A stretch of DNA of 64,000 bases from Pyrinomonadaceae bacterium (GCA_030841085.1 JAVEDP010000022.1:124001-188000), one strand, 5' to 3'; positions 34,107 to 42,557 are shown, counted from the stretch's first letter. The notes: a model not told the origin generated them from the letters alone. Numbers and translations are program-made.

Positions 34107-34562
34107 TTACTCTTTCTTATCAACCGGCAATCCTGCATTTTGCCAGGCTGCAAAACCACCTAGTAGCGCAGCCGCGTTATCAATCCCTTTTCCTTTGAGG
34201 TCGACCACCGCACGGGCGGACGTATGTTCGCTTGGTCAAGAACAATAGGTGACGATGAGCTTGTCCTTTGGCAGCTCGCTTAGATGATTCGGAAGGTCTG
34301 CTTCCGGAATCAACTTCGCGCCGTGAATGTGACCGGCGTTGTACGAGGCTTCGTTACGCACGTCAATAACGACCGCTTGATTTTTGGCAAGCAGGTCCTG
34401 AAGTTCACTAACGCTGATCCGGCGCGCGCCATCAGCAGCCGGAGCGGCAGGTGACGCAGTTGCGATTGGGCCGCTGCGGTTTTTCTGTTCAGCAGAATTG
34501 CAGCCGCTTTGAGCTACCGCACCCAAAAGACTTAAAACAAAGAAAGAAATAAGAAGACGCAT
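34107..34562 (-). CDS. Rhodanese-like lipoprotein with in-frame TGA (candidate selenoprotein)
   Basis: From the ATG at 34562, eight bases after GGAGG, the frame runs 151 residues to TAA at 34107, with one TGA at 34236-34238 (position 109). A lipoprotein-like signal (LLISFFVLSLLGAVAQSGC) comes first. The rhodanese domain (about 50-145) reads ISVSELQDLLAKNQAVVIDVR, SYNAGHIHGAKLIPE, KLIVTYCS, then the TGA, then PSEHTSARAVVDLKGKG and LLGGFAAWQNAGLPV. The domain continues in the same frame after the TGA, so nothing is shifted or lost. As I recall, relatives have Cys there (YCSCPSE). UGACCA and UGGUCG (34233-34238 and 34202-34207) can pair, as bacterial SECIS hairpins start near the UGA. The alternative is a nonsense mutation. 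Confidence 0.7.
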
Positions 34563-34568
34563 TACCAA

Positions 34569-34877
34569 ACCTCCAAAAACCTTTGAACCCCATTAACCAC
34601 AGCTAATTTCTTACGGCTGCGACCTTTTGTCAATGTCGCCTCGGTCGCTGACACCGCCGGGGTTGATTGAATTAGGAAATTAGGCGGCGAATAGCGGCGG
34701 GTCTGAAAAATACGATTAACAAACACGCCGAGCGCCAATTTCAATGTCGTTTGTGAATTCCTGTTCGGTGCTAACTTTAGTATTGTTTGAATCAGCGTTT
34801 ATCCGCGTAAATCCGCGGTCAATCTTCTTGGCCCCATGATATAGTTCGCCCTCATCAACGAAATCCGAATTCGAGAG
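34569..34877. other. Divergent intergenic region
   Basis: It separates the rhodanese-like gene from the molybdoenzyme operon. A family I half-copy (TTTATCCGCGTAAATCCGCGG) lies at 34799-34819. Both promoters should be here, but no clear -35/-10 pair was identified. No gene is seen. Confidence 0.6.
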
Positions 34878-36485
34878 ATGCACGAAGAGTCACAAAACCA
34901 AGCGGTGAAGTGGGCCAAGGTCATCGACCATACGCGTTGCATCGGCTGTCACGCGTGCACTACCGCCTGCAAATCTGAAAACCTGGTGCCGCTATCGGTC
35001 ACGCGTACTTACGTCAAGCACGTTGACGTGGGTGTGTTTCCCACCGTGCGGCGCGCGCATCAGGTCACGCGCTGCAATCAATGCGCGCATGCGCCCTGCG
35101 TTACCGCCTGTCCCACAACGGCGATGTTCCAGCGCGGCGACGGCATAGTCGATTTCGACAAATCGATCTGCATCGGTTGCAAGGCCTGCATGGCCGCCTG
35201 TCCTTACGACGCAATCTTCATAAATCCGGAAGATCATTCCGCGGAGAAATGTAACTTCTGCGCGCACCGCATCGATGTCGGTTTGGAACCTGCGTGCGTC
35301 GTAGTTTGTCCAACGCAAGCAATTTTGATCGGTGATATGAACGATACCGAGTCTTACGTTTCACAAATCATTAACCGCGAGCCGGTCGCAGTGCGCCGTC
35401 CGGAAAAAGAGACACTGCCAAAACTTTTTTACAAAGGAGCGCACCAGGCGACGCTGGATCCGCTGGCAGCACGCCGGCCCGACGGCGGACTTTTCATGTG
35501 GAGCGAGCAGCAGGAAAATTCGTCGCAGGTAGTTTCCGGAAATCCAAACTACAACAACAGCTCGGCGGCGGCGTTGCTCTCTTACGACGTGGCCCATGCG
35601 ATCCCCTGGGACTGGAAAGTCAGTCTCTACACCTGGACTAAAGGAATCGCGAGCGGCGTTTATCTCGTCGCCGCTTTGCTCGTGTTGTTTGGTTATCTGA
35701 GTGCGAATAATTCGATCTGGTTGTGGGCGACGCCAGTTGTTTCCGGAATATTTCTCGCGATCACCGGAGGGTTGTTGATTTGGGACCTGGAACATCCGGA
35801 ACGCTTCTACCTGATCTTTACTCGGCCGCAGTGGCGCAGTTGGCTGGTCAAGGGCGCATTCATTATCGCCGGCTATACGTTAGTGTTGGCTTTGCACTTC
35901 TTTGCGAGTTGGTTTGGATCGCGAACTTTTCAAACCTGGCTGATGGTCGCGGGCATTCCGTTGTCGATCATGACCGCCGTTTACACTGCGTATCTATTCG
36001 CGCAAGCGAAGGCGCGCGACATGTGGCAAAACCCGCTGCTGCCGCCGCATCTCCTGGTGCAGGCGTTACTGCTGGGTTCGGCCGTTCTGCTTTTGGTCTT
36101 CGTCGGACTCAAAGGAACGATGGTGTCAGATGACATGACCTTGAGCGGCGTCATCGATACAGTCCGCCGCGAGATTTATTATCTGTTATGCATACTAGTA
36201 GGTTCTAGTTTGCTTCACCTACTGATGATCTGGGGCGAGGTGTCGTTGACGCATCCAACTGCGCACGCGCGTCTGGCAATTTGGGAAATGGTGCGCGGCC
36301 GTTACAAAAGTGATTTTTGGATGGGAATTATTTTATCGCTGGCGGGAGGCTTGCTACCCGCACTCGCGCTTTTCGGCGCCATTGATATTTCGCTCGCCAT
36401 CGCCTGCGCACCGCTCGCGCTGATTGGCATGATGCTTTTCGAAAACGCTTACGTGCAGGCCGGGCAATCAGTGCCGCTGGCGTGA
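34878..36485 (+). CDS. Fused ferredoxin/NrfD-type membrane subunit (PsrB-PsrC fusion) of a molybdoenzyme
   Basis: 535 residues. The N-terminal 185 are a four-cluster [4Fe-4S] subunit of NrfC/PsrB type: CIGCHACTTACKSE, CNQCAHAPCVTACP, CIGCKACMAACPY and CNFCAHRIDVGLEPAC. After a linker the C-terminal part (about 240-535) is an NrfD/PsrC-type membrane protein with many helices, e.g. GIASGVYLVAALLVLFGYL and GGLLIWDLEHPERFYLIF. Normally these are two genes. It should carry electrons between quinone and the catalytic subunit. The partner gene begins at 39403, after an island of unrelated genes. The physiological substrate (polysulfide, thiosulfate or tetrathionate) is inferred from neighbours only. 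Confidence 0.87.
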   Translation: MHEESQNQAVKWAKVIDHTRCIGCHACTTACKSENLVPLSVTRTYVKHVDVGVFPTVRRAHQVTRCNQCAHAPCVTACPTTAMFQRGDGIVDFDKSICIGCKACMAACPYDAIFINPEDHSAEKCNFCAHRIDVGLEPACVVVCPTQAILIGDMNDTESYVSQIINREPVAVRRPEKETLPKLFYKGAHQATLDPLAARRPDGGLFMWSEQQENSSQVVSGNPNYNNSSAAALLSYDVAHAIPWDWKVSLYTWTKGIASGVYLVAALLVLFGYLSANNSIWLWATPVVSGIFLAITGGLLIWDLEHPERFYLIFTRPQWRSWLVKGAFIIAGYTLVLALHFFASWFGSRTFQTWLMVAGIPLSIMTAVYTAYLFAQAKARDMWQNPLLPPHLLVQALLLGSAVLLLVFVGLKGTMVSDDMTLSGVIDTVRREIYYLLCILVGSSLLHLLMIWGEVSLTHPTAHARLAIWEMVRGRYKSDFWMGIILSLAGGLLPALALFGAIDISLAIACAPLALIGMMLFENAYVQAGQSVPLA

Positions 36486-36538
36486 CCCAATAGGAAGTGA
36501 AGTGTAATAATTGGCAAGGTAAACGGAGGTCTAAGCCA

Positions 36539-36754
36539 ATGGCCCAAAAACTCAACAATTCAGACAAAACGGCGCGAGACACCTTGGCCGACCACGCTCG
36601 AAATGAACTGATGAAGGAATGCTTGCTCAAAGCCGAAGAGATCCGTCGAAGTCTGGAAGGGCGTAAGCATACCGACAGCACGATTTTGATCGCCGAAGAT
36701 CGCGCGCCGACGGTTCACCTAGGACACCGCAGTGAAGACCACTCAGTACTTTAA
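36539..36754 (+). CDS. Small unrecognised protein, possible antitoxin
   Basis: 71 residues from the ATG at 36539, with GGAGGT nine bases upstream. It is polar and mostly helical (RDTLADHARNELMKECLLKA) with a looser C-terminus. It overlaps the next gene by 23 bases. The layout (short helical protein, then a second short protein, overlapping starts) is that of toxin-antitoxin modules, but the family is not recognised. Confidence 0.6.
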   Translation: MAQKLNNSDKTARDTLADHARNELMKECLLKAEEIRRSLEGRKHTDSTILIAEDRAPTVHLGHRSEDHSVL

Positions 36755-36968
36755 AGCAATGCGTGTGCGGCACGACCGCGCTATTATTCAAGAAGAGTGG
36801 ATTCAGCGCGTCATCGATCATCCCGTAAAAGAGAAGATCCAGAAGGATGATCGCATTCGCCGTTGGGCACCAATCGCTGAGATGGGCGGCAAGTATTTGC
36901 GCGTAATCCTTCTTCCCGACGGACAGACTGTTCACAACGCTTTCTTTGACCGATCATTTACACCATGA
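36732..36968 (+). CDS. Small conserved-looking protein paired with DUF2283 (toxin-like)
   Basis: 78 residues from a GTG at 36732. The pattern YFKAMRVRHDRAIIQEEWI, RIRRWAPIAEMGGKYLRVIL and TVHNAFFDRSF is one I associate with short proteins encoded beside DUF2283 antitoxin-like proteins (a DUF4258-like layout). That pairing and the ATGA overlap with the next gene suggest a toxin-antitoxin unit; toxicity is not shown. The C-terminal His-Asn-Phe-Phe-Asp-Arg cluster would be a candidate active site. Confidence 0.65.
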   Translation: MKTTQYFKAMRVRHDRAIIQEEWIQRVIDHPVKEKIQKDDRIRRWAPIAEMGGKYLRVILLPDGQTVHNAFFDRSFTP

Positions 36969-37162
36969 ACATCAAATATTTTCAGGACACTGACACTCTC
37001 TACATTGAGTTTAAGGCGGCCGAAGTAGCTGAATCGAAGGATCTCGATGAGGACACTGTTTTGGATCTCGATCAGCGGGGCAATATCTGCGGCATCACGA
37101 TCGAGCACGCCAGTCAGCGTGCAGACATTCCGCGCTTCTCCTATGAACAAGTCGCAGCCTAA
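36965..37162 (+). CDS. DUF2283 family protein, putative antitoxin
   Basis: 65 residues. The sequence NIKYFQDTDTLYIEFKAAEV, LDEDTVLDLDQRGNICGITI and EHASQRAD is a clear DUF2283 match. The ATG overlaps the stop of the preceding gene (ATGA), so the two are translationally coupled. Family members are found as partners in probable toxin-antitoxin pairs. It overlaps the start of the following fused reading frame by about 20 bases. Confidence 0.8.
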   Translation: MNIKYFQDTDTLYIEFKAAEVAESKDLDEDTVLDLDQRGNICGITIEHASQRADIPRFSYEQVAA

Positions 37163-37546
37163 CATCCGCTCCTGTGAGACTCGCGCTGTCCGCGACGATT
37201 TCTGGCTGAAGGCCAGCGAACCATCACTCAGTCTCATTTGGGACAACTCCGAAGATGATATCTATGCGGAGCTACTCGACGCTGACGATCCAACCACCCA
37301 GGTAGCCATGAGTACAATCGAAGAAATACTAAAAGCAGCACTCGCTTTGCCACCGGGCATGCGCGCGATGCTCGCTGATCATCTGCTCGCGATTTTGGAC
37401 GGTCCGAACCAAAAAAGGAAATCGATGCTGCCTGGGCAGTAGAGGTTGAGCGACGAATACGCGAGGTCGACGAAGGCAAAGTCGAACCGATAGACGGTGA
37501 GTTGGTAATGCAGAAACTGCGATCACGACGAAGACGACAAGATTAG
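37143..37546 (+). pseudogene. Fused antitoxin-type frame with a -1 frameshift in a run of six A
   Basis: The frame from ATG 37143 first gives FWLKASEPSLSLIWDNSEDD and IYAELL, the typical end of a small antitoxin-type protein, but it runs on without a stop into MSTIEEILKAALALPPGMRA at 37308. That is an addiction-module antitoxin (PF09720 type). At CAAAAAAGG (about 37410) the frame is off by one; in the -1 frame it resumes as KEIDAAWAVEVERRIREVDE and ends at TAG 37544-37546, as family members do. Either one A was lost, or ribosomes slip. No RelE/ParE-type toxin follows, so this would be an orphan. Confidence 0.65.
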
Positions 37547-37558
37547 AGCGTTATTGAG

Positions 37559-39373
37559 ATGACTGGTTATGTGTATTTGCGATATTGCGACCTCTTTGAT
37601 GAAAGATCACGTTTGATAACGCTGAAGCAAAAACTGCGTCAGTTCAAGTTGTCGAACATAATCTTTACCTTAGCGAGGATCAGTCTTCTCCTAGGTCGCC
37701 AAGGAATGCTCCGTGAGGGCAAAGACAACCAGCGGCAGTTACAAGAACTCTTAATCTCAAATTACATTGGCCCTGAGTTGTTGGAAGGGAATCTTAAGCC
37801 GAGGTTCGGTCACTTCGGAGCAGACGAACGCCCTATCTTTTTCCGGCAGCAGATTCTGAATCTCTTGCGAATGTGCGTCCTCCTGTGCCGCGAAGATGCA
37901 CCGATGACTACAGAAGGCAAGTCTCGTGGGGGCTATGAGCTTGGCCAGTGTTGCTTGATGATGAATGATCATCTTGTTTCTCCGAAAGAAGAACAGGCAA
38001 CGGGCGAAGGCAGCGATAAGAAGCGGCGGATGCACATCGGCCTCCAACTCGCTCCGAATATTGAGCTAAATAACCCACCGCAAGCTGCCCGAGCAGTTGT
38101 CCGTGCCGAGAGTCTTTTCTCTGAGATACTCTTCTCCGATGACATGAAAGCCAAGATTGCCACGATTGATCAGAAGCGAGGCTTCGACCTCGCTGAAGCC
38201 TTTCGCGAGGCAACCGGACTCAAGATAGACGAATACACGGAGTTCGTTCTCACCATGACTTCGGTCCTCTTCAGTCGAACTCAGAAAGAGATTGTCGAGA
38301 ACGCAAACCTACTGCTGTTTCGTCGGTCGGAACTTATCAAAGGCACTCGAATTGTTGCCGATGACTTTGATCGTTACTTGGCTCTTGATTGCATGACCCT
38401 CGCGGAAGCGAAAGCGCGCTTCAACGAACCTCAAAAGAAGCTGCTACCACAGTTTGACTATGTTTGGTTCCGGACATGGCCCTTACTTCAACTGGAAGAC
38501 GAAGTGATGGTATGCGTTGATCCCTGCTTTATGGTTGAGAAGCTGAGTTCAGGGATTTATTGGACCATCGTAAACAGCCTGAAAGGCAAGAAACGCGACA
38601 ACGCTCTTACAGCATTCGGATACTTATTCGAGACTTACGTTAGTCGAATCCTGCAACAGGTGTCGCCACCGATTGGCATGTTTATCGACGATCCCAAGTA
38701 TACGAACGGCGAAAGAGCGTTTGATGGAATCATTCATTGCGGAGACCAACTTATCGTGACCGAATGCAAGGCCAGTTTCATGACAATCGAGGCCAAATAC
38801 GGCGGAAGAGTCAGGGGTTTTAACAATGAACTGGACAAGAAGTTTGGAACAGGGCGAGGCGTTGTACAGTTGGTTAATCATATAGAACGGCTCTTCGCCA
38901 GAAAACCTTCCGACCGCTATCGGATTTGTGAGTTAGATCGCGTATCAGAATCCTCACATTCAAGAATCGAGAAGATAACGCCAGTATTGATCGTGCAGGA
39001 ATCGCTCCTTCGATTTTCTGCAATTGAGGAAATGCTGAGTGATCGATTTGTCCGCTTGTTGAAGCAACGGCGCATTTCACACGCTGTGCAGATTGCGCCT
39101 CTAGCTGTTATCGATATCGATACGCTCGAACAAATGAAACCTCACTTGGTAGCTGGCGACTTTACGTTACAGCAATGTCTAAACGCGCGGGCGGTCCGCG
39201 ACCCTGGCTATAGGTCTGGCTCTTGGCATGATTTCTTGATCGAGTCCTTTCCACAGTACGCGACCAAGGCAGATGTGCAAATCAATGAGAAGTTCGAGGC
39301 GATAATGGACCGCGGTACGAGAAACATCTTCGGCGACCAGCCGCAAAGAAACCTAGCCGGAGCGACGTTGTAA
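37559..39373 (+). CDS. 604-residue protein with PD-(D/E)XK nuclease-like motif, possible defence protein
   Basis: The family is not recognised. The N-terminal 300 residues are helical and without hallmark. From about residue 345 a possible restriction-nuclease core is seen: ERAFDGIIHCGDQLIVTECK, i.e. Asp, then Glu-x-Lys, followed by a conserved-looking Gln in GRGVVQLVNHIERLF. This fits PD-(D/E)XK enzymes but is a pattern only. No helicase or methylase is next to it. Base use is visibly richer in A+T than in the flanking molybdoenzyme genes. It is inserted with toxin-antitoxin type genes between the two subunits of one enzyme, as mobile defence cargo often is. Confidence 0.6.
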   Translation: MTGYVYLRYCDLFDERSRLITLKQKLRQFKLSNIIFTLARISLLLGRQGMLREGKDNQRQLQELLISNYIGPELLEGNLKPRFGHFGADERPIFFRQQILNLLRMCVLLCREDAPMTTEGKSRGGYELGQCCLMMNDHLVSPKEEQATGEGSDKKRRMHIGLQLAPNIELNNPPQAARAVVRAESLFSEILFSDDMKAKIATIDQKRGFDLAEAFREATGLKIDEYTEFVLTMTSVLFSRTQKEIVENANLLLFRRSELIKGTRIVADDFDRYLALDCMTLAEAKARFNEPQKKLLPQFDYVWFRTWPLLQLEDEVMVCVDPCFMVEKLSSGIYWTIVNSLKGKKRDNALTAFGYLFETYVSRILQQVSPPIGMFIDDPKYTNGERAFDGIIHCGDQLIVTECKASFMTIEAKYGGRVRGFNNELDKKFGTGRGVVQLVNHIERLFARKPSDRYRICELDRVSESSHSRIEKITPVLIVQESLLRFSAIEEMLSDRFVRLLKQRRISHAVQIAPLAVIDIDTLEQMKPHLVAGDFTLQQCLNARAVRDPGYRSGSWHDFLIESFPQYATKADVQINEKFEAIMDRGTRNIFGDQPQRNLAGATL

Positions 39374-39402
39374 ATCAGATTCGCGGGAAGGCGGGATGAA
39401 CC

Positions 39403-42400
39403 TTGAACTTCGACGAATCAAACCATCACCTCAGTGCATCGCGCGAAGAGACGGAAGCGCGTGGCGAGACGTTCTACCCCGGCCCGAGCCGCAGCCATCT
39501 CGCGGCGTATCCGCCGAAGGAGCGCTGGGACGATTGGACCGAGCTTGATTCGCAGGCGTGGCCGCGACGCAAGGAAAGACATTACTCGCTGGTGCCAACG
39601 ACTTGTTTTAATTGCGAGTCTGCCTGCGGTCTGCTCGCCTACATCGACAAAGTCACCGGCGAGGTGCAGAAGTTCGAAGGCAATCCCGAACATCCGGGTT
39701 CGCGCGGACGCAACTGCGCGAAAGGTCCGGCAACGCTCAACCAGATTCACGATCCCGATCGCATTCTTTATCCACTAAAACGAACCGGCAAACGCGGCGC
39801 GGGAAAATGGGAACAGACAACCTGGGATGCGGCGCTTGACGACATCGCGTCTCGGATTCGCAAAGCCATTGTTGAAAATCGCCGCAACGAGATCATGTAT
39901 CACGTTGGCCGGCCCGGCGAAGATGGTTTCACCGAGCGCATTCTCGCCGCGTGGGGAGTCGACGGTCACAACTCGCACACCAACATTTGTTCGTCCGGCA
40001 GTCGTGAGGGTTATCAACTCTGGATGGGACTCGATCGGCCCAGCCCCGATCACGCCAACGCAAAAGTCATCCTGCTGATCAGCGCGCATCTCGAATCGGG
40101 TCATTACTTCAATCCACACGCGCAACGCGTCATTGACGGCAAGGCCAACGGCGCGAAGCTGATCGTGTTCGACACGCGCCTGTCGCACACCGCCACGCAC
40201 GCCGACTACTGGGTCGCGCCGTATCCCGGTTCAGAAGGCGCAATGCTGCTCGCGATCGCGAATTATTTGATCAAGAACAATCTTTACAATCGCGAGTTTG
40301 TGAGACGCTGGTGGAACTGGCAGGAATTCCTGGAACAGAGGTCAGAGGTCAGGGATCAGAGGTCAGAACGCGAGTCCTCGGTTGCAGAGGAAGTTACAGG
40401 ACACCAGGGCACCCACGATAGTTTGCAGGTCGGGACGGGCTTGCCCCCGCTTACCTTCGAAATATTTGAAGCTGAGCTAAAACAACTCTACTCCGAATAC
40501 ACTTTTGAATTCGCCGAACAGGAATCGGGAGTCGATGCGAAAACAATTGAAGAGATTGCGAAGTTAGTCGCGACAGCAGGCACACGCTTTTCCAGTCACA
40601 ACTGGCGCAGCGTTACGTCCGGGGTCAGCGGCGGCTGGGCCGTCGCGCGCGCGGTTTTCATGTTGAATGCGTTGCTGGGCGCGGTCGCGACGGAGGGCGG
40701 CGTGTTTCCTAACGCCTGGAACAAGTTTGTTCCCAAGCCAATCTACACACCGCCTCATCCGCAGATGTGGAACGAAACGCAATGGCCGCGCGAGTACCCG
40801 CTCTCGATGCACGAGATGTCGTTTCTGCTGCCGCACTTTTTGAAAGACGGGCGCGCCAAGCTCGACGTTTATTTCACGCGAGTCTATAACCCGGTATGGA
40901 CCAATCCCGACGGTTTCTCCTGGATCGAAATGTTGACCGATCCCGAGCTGGTTGGCTGTTATGTGGCGCTGACGCCAACGTGGAACGAGACGTCCTATTT
41001 CGCCGACTATGTTTTGCCGATGGGCCATGGCTCGGAACGCCACGACATTCATTCTTATGAAACTCATGATGCGCAATGGCTCGGCTTTCGCCAGCCCGTG
41101 AAGAAAGCGGACAAGCAGCGCGACGGCGAAAGTATTAACGATACTCGGGAGGTAAATCCCGGCGAGGTTTGGGAAGAAAACGAGTTCTGGATGGAACTCA
41201 CCTGGCGAATAGATCCGGACGGCAGCCTCGGCATTCGCCAGTACGTCGAGTCAAAAAAGAATCCCGGTACGCGTCTGAGTGTCGATGAATACTACGAGTG
41301 GATGTTCGACAACTCGGTTCCGGGTTTGCCGGCGAAAGCTGCGGCTGAAGGTCTGACGCCGCTGGAATTCATGCGGCGCTACGGCGCTTATGAAGTCAAA
41401 CAAAAAGTCGGGAAGATATATGAAGAGCCTGTTCCCGAAACCGAACTCGAAGACATACGCGAGGATGCGCGCGGCCGTGTGTTCACACGCGCGGCCAAAC
41501 CCGCCTCGCCAAACGTGGTTCCCATTCCCAGTCCTGATGGCGACGCTGAAGGCCGGCGACTCGTGGGCGTAAAGGTAGACAACGAAATCAAACGTGGATT
41601 TCCGACTCCGAGCGGTAAGCTGGAATTCTATTCGCGCACTCTAGCTGATTGGGGCTGGCCGGAGTTTGCGTTGCCCACCTATATGAAGAGTCACGTGCAC
41701 CCGGACAATCTCGAACCGGATCAGACAATTTTGATTTCAACTTTTCGTTTGCCAGTGCAGATTCATACGCGCAGTGCCAATGCCAAGTGGCTTGACGAGA
41801 TCGCCCACACCAATCCGCTTTGGATTCATACCAATCATGCGGCGAAACTTGGCGTGCGAACCGGCGACTTGCTGCGCGTGGAAACTGAAATTGGTTATTA
41901 CGTGGTGCGCGCCTGGGTTACGGAAGGCATTCGGCCGGGCATCGTCGCCTGTTCACATCACATGGGCCGTTGGAAAACAGCCGAACAAGCCGAACAGGGA
42001 CAGCGGCAATTGATGGCAACGGTAAAGTTGGACCATGAAGGAACCGAGTGGGGACTCAAGCGCGAAAAGGGCGCGGGGCCTTACGAGTCAACCGATCCGG
42101 ACACGTTGCGCATTTGGTGGAGCGACGTGGGCGTGCATCAGAACATGACTTTTCCTGTTCACCCCGATCCAATTTCCGGAATGCACTGTTGGCACCAAGC
42201 CGTGCGCGTCACGCGTGCAAAGGAAGGCGACAACACCGGCGATGTGTTTGTTGACACTGCAAAGTCGCGCGAGGTTTATCGCAAATGGCTGGCCCTGACG
42301 CGGCCGGCTGATCAGTTTTCACCTGACGGAACGCGCCGGCCTTACTGGATGCTGCGCCCGCTGAAGCCGGCGCGCGAATCTTATAAATTGCCTGAGCAAG

Positions 42401-42426
42401 AATCGGACTCAGTTGGTGTGGATTAA
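39403..42426 (+). CDS. Molybdopterin oxidoreductase catalytic subunit (PsrA/PhsA-like)
   Basis: 1007 residues from a TTG at 39403. N-terminal [4Fe-4S] motif: TTCFNCESACGLLAY with the fourth Cys in GRNCAKGPA. The active-site segment is HTNICSSGSREGYQL, whose Cys should bind molybdenum; it is not selenocysteine. Further cofactor motifs are FDTRLSHTATHADYWV, GMWA-type PTWNETSYFADYVLPMGHGSE and a C-terminal MopB domain from about 790 (IHTRSANAKWL, GIVACSHHMGRW). The start has no twin-arginine signal, unusual for PsrA-type enzymes. Residues about 311-350 come from short repeats (40334-40452). Polysulfide or thiosulfate-type activity is inferred from neighbours. Confidence 0.87.
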   Translation: MNFDESNHHLSASREETEARGETFYPGPSRSHLAAYPPKERWDDWTELDSQAWPRRKERHYSLVPTTCFNCESACGLLAYIDKVTGEVQKFEGNPEHPGSRGRNCAKGPATLNQIHDPDRILYPLKRTGKRGAGKWEQTTWDAALDDIASRIRKAIVENRRNEIMYHVGRPGEDGFTERILAAWGVDGHNSHTNICSSGSREGYQLWMGLDRPSPDHANAKVILLISAHLESGHYFNPHAQRVIDGKANGAKLIVFDTRLSHTATHADYWVAPYPGSEGAMLLAIANYLIKNNLYNREFVRRWWNWQEFLEQRSEVRDQRSERESSVAEEVTGHQGTHDSLQVGTGLPPLTFEIFEAELKQLYSEYTFEFAEQESGVDAKTIEEIAKLVATAGTRFSSHNWRSVTSGVSGGWAVARAVFMLNALLGAVATEGGVFPNAWNKFVPKPIYTPPHPQMWNETQWPREYPLSMHEMSFLLPHFLKDGRAKLDVYFTRVYNPVWTNPDGFSWIEMLTDPELVGCYVALTPTWNETSYFADYVLPMGHGSERHDIHSYETHDAQWLGFRQPVKKADKQRDGESINDTREVNPGEVWEENEFWMELTWRIDPDGSLGIRQYVESKKNPGTRLSVDEYYEWMFDNSVPGLPAKAAAEGLTPLEFMRRYGAYEVKQKVGKIYEEPVPETELEDIREDARGRVFTRAAKPASPNVVPIPSPDGDAEGRRLVGVKVDNEIKRGFPTPSGKLEFYSRTLADWGWPEFALPTYMKSHVHPDNLEPDQTILISTFRLPVQIHTRSANAKWLDEIAHTNPLWIHTNHAAKLGVRTGDLLRVETEIGYYVVRAWVTEGIRPGIVACSHHMGRWKTAEQAEQGQRQLMATVKLDHEGTEWGLKREKGAGPYESTDPDTLRIWWSDVGVHQNMTFPVHPDPISGMHCWHQAVRVTRAKEGDNTGDVFVDTAKSREVYRKWLALTRPADQFSPDGTRRPYWMLRPLKPARESYKLPEQESDSVGVD
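40334..40452 (+). repeat. Repeat insertion inside the molybdoenzyme gene
   Basis: Tandem AGAGGTCAGAGGTCAGGG-type units, then AGGACACCAGGGCACC, then GTCGGGACGGGCTTGCCCCC. The last is a family K word, also present at 42471-42557. In frame it adds about 40 residues (EVRDQRSERESS, GTGLPPLTF). Confidence 0.7.
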
Positions 42427-42470
42427 GATCTACTGCAACTTGACGCTAACTACTTGAGAAAATTGCAGTC

Positions 42471-42557
42471 GGGAAGGCGGGCTTGCCCCCGCTCTTAGAA
42501 TTGAAGGGAACGTCCATTGTTCAACTAATGCAAGAGCGGGGGCAAGCCCACCTTCCT
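42471..42557. repeat. Inverted repeat, family K (GGAAGG-GGGCTTGCCCCCGC type)
   Basis: GGAAGGCGGGCTTGCCCCCG at the left and CGGGGGCAAGCCCACCTTCC at the right, with about 40 bases between. It lies in the 174-base gap between the molybdoenzyme and the persulfide dioxygenase gene. Confidence 0.8.

Noticed and set aside
40000-40030. Selenocysteine at the molybdenum ligand of the PsrA-like enzyme
   Set aside because: The codon in NICSSG is a normal Cys codon; no in-frame TGA exists in the gene.
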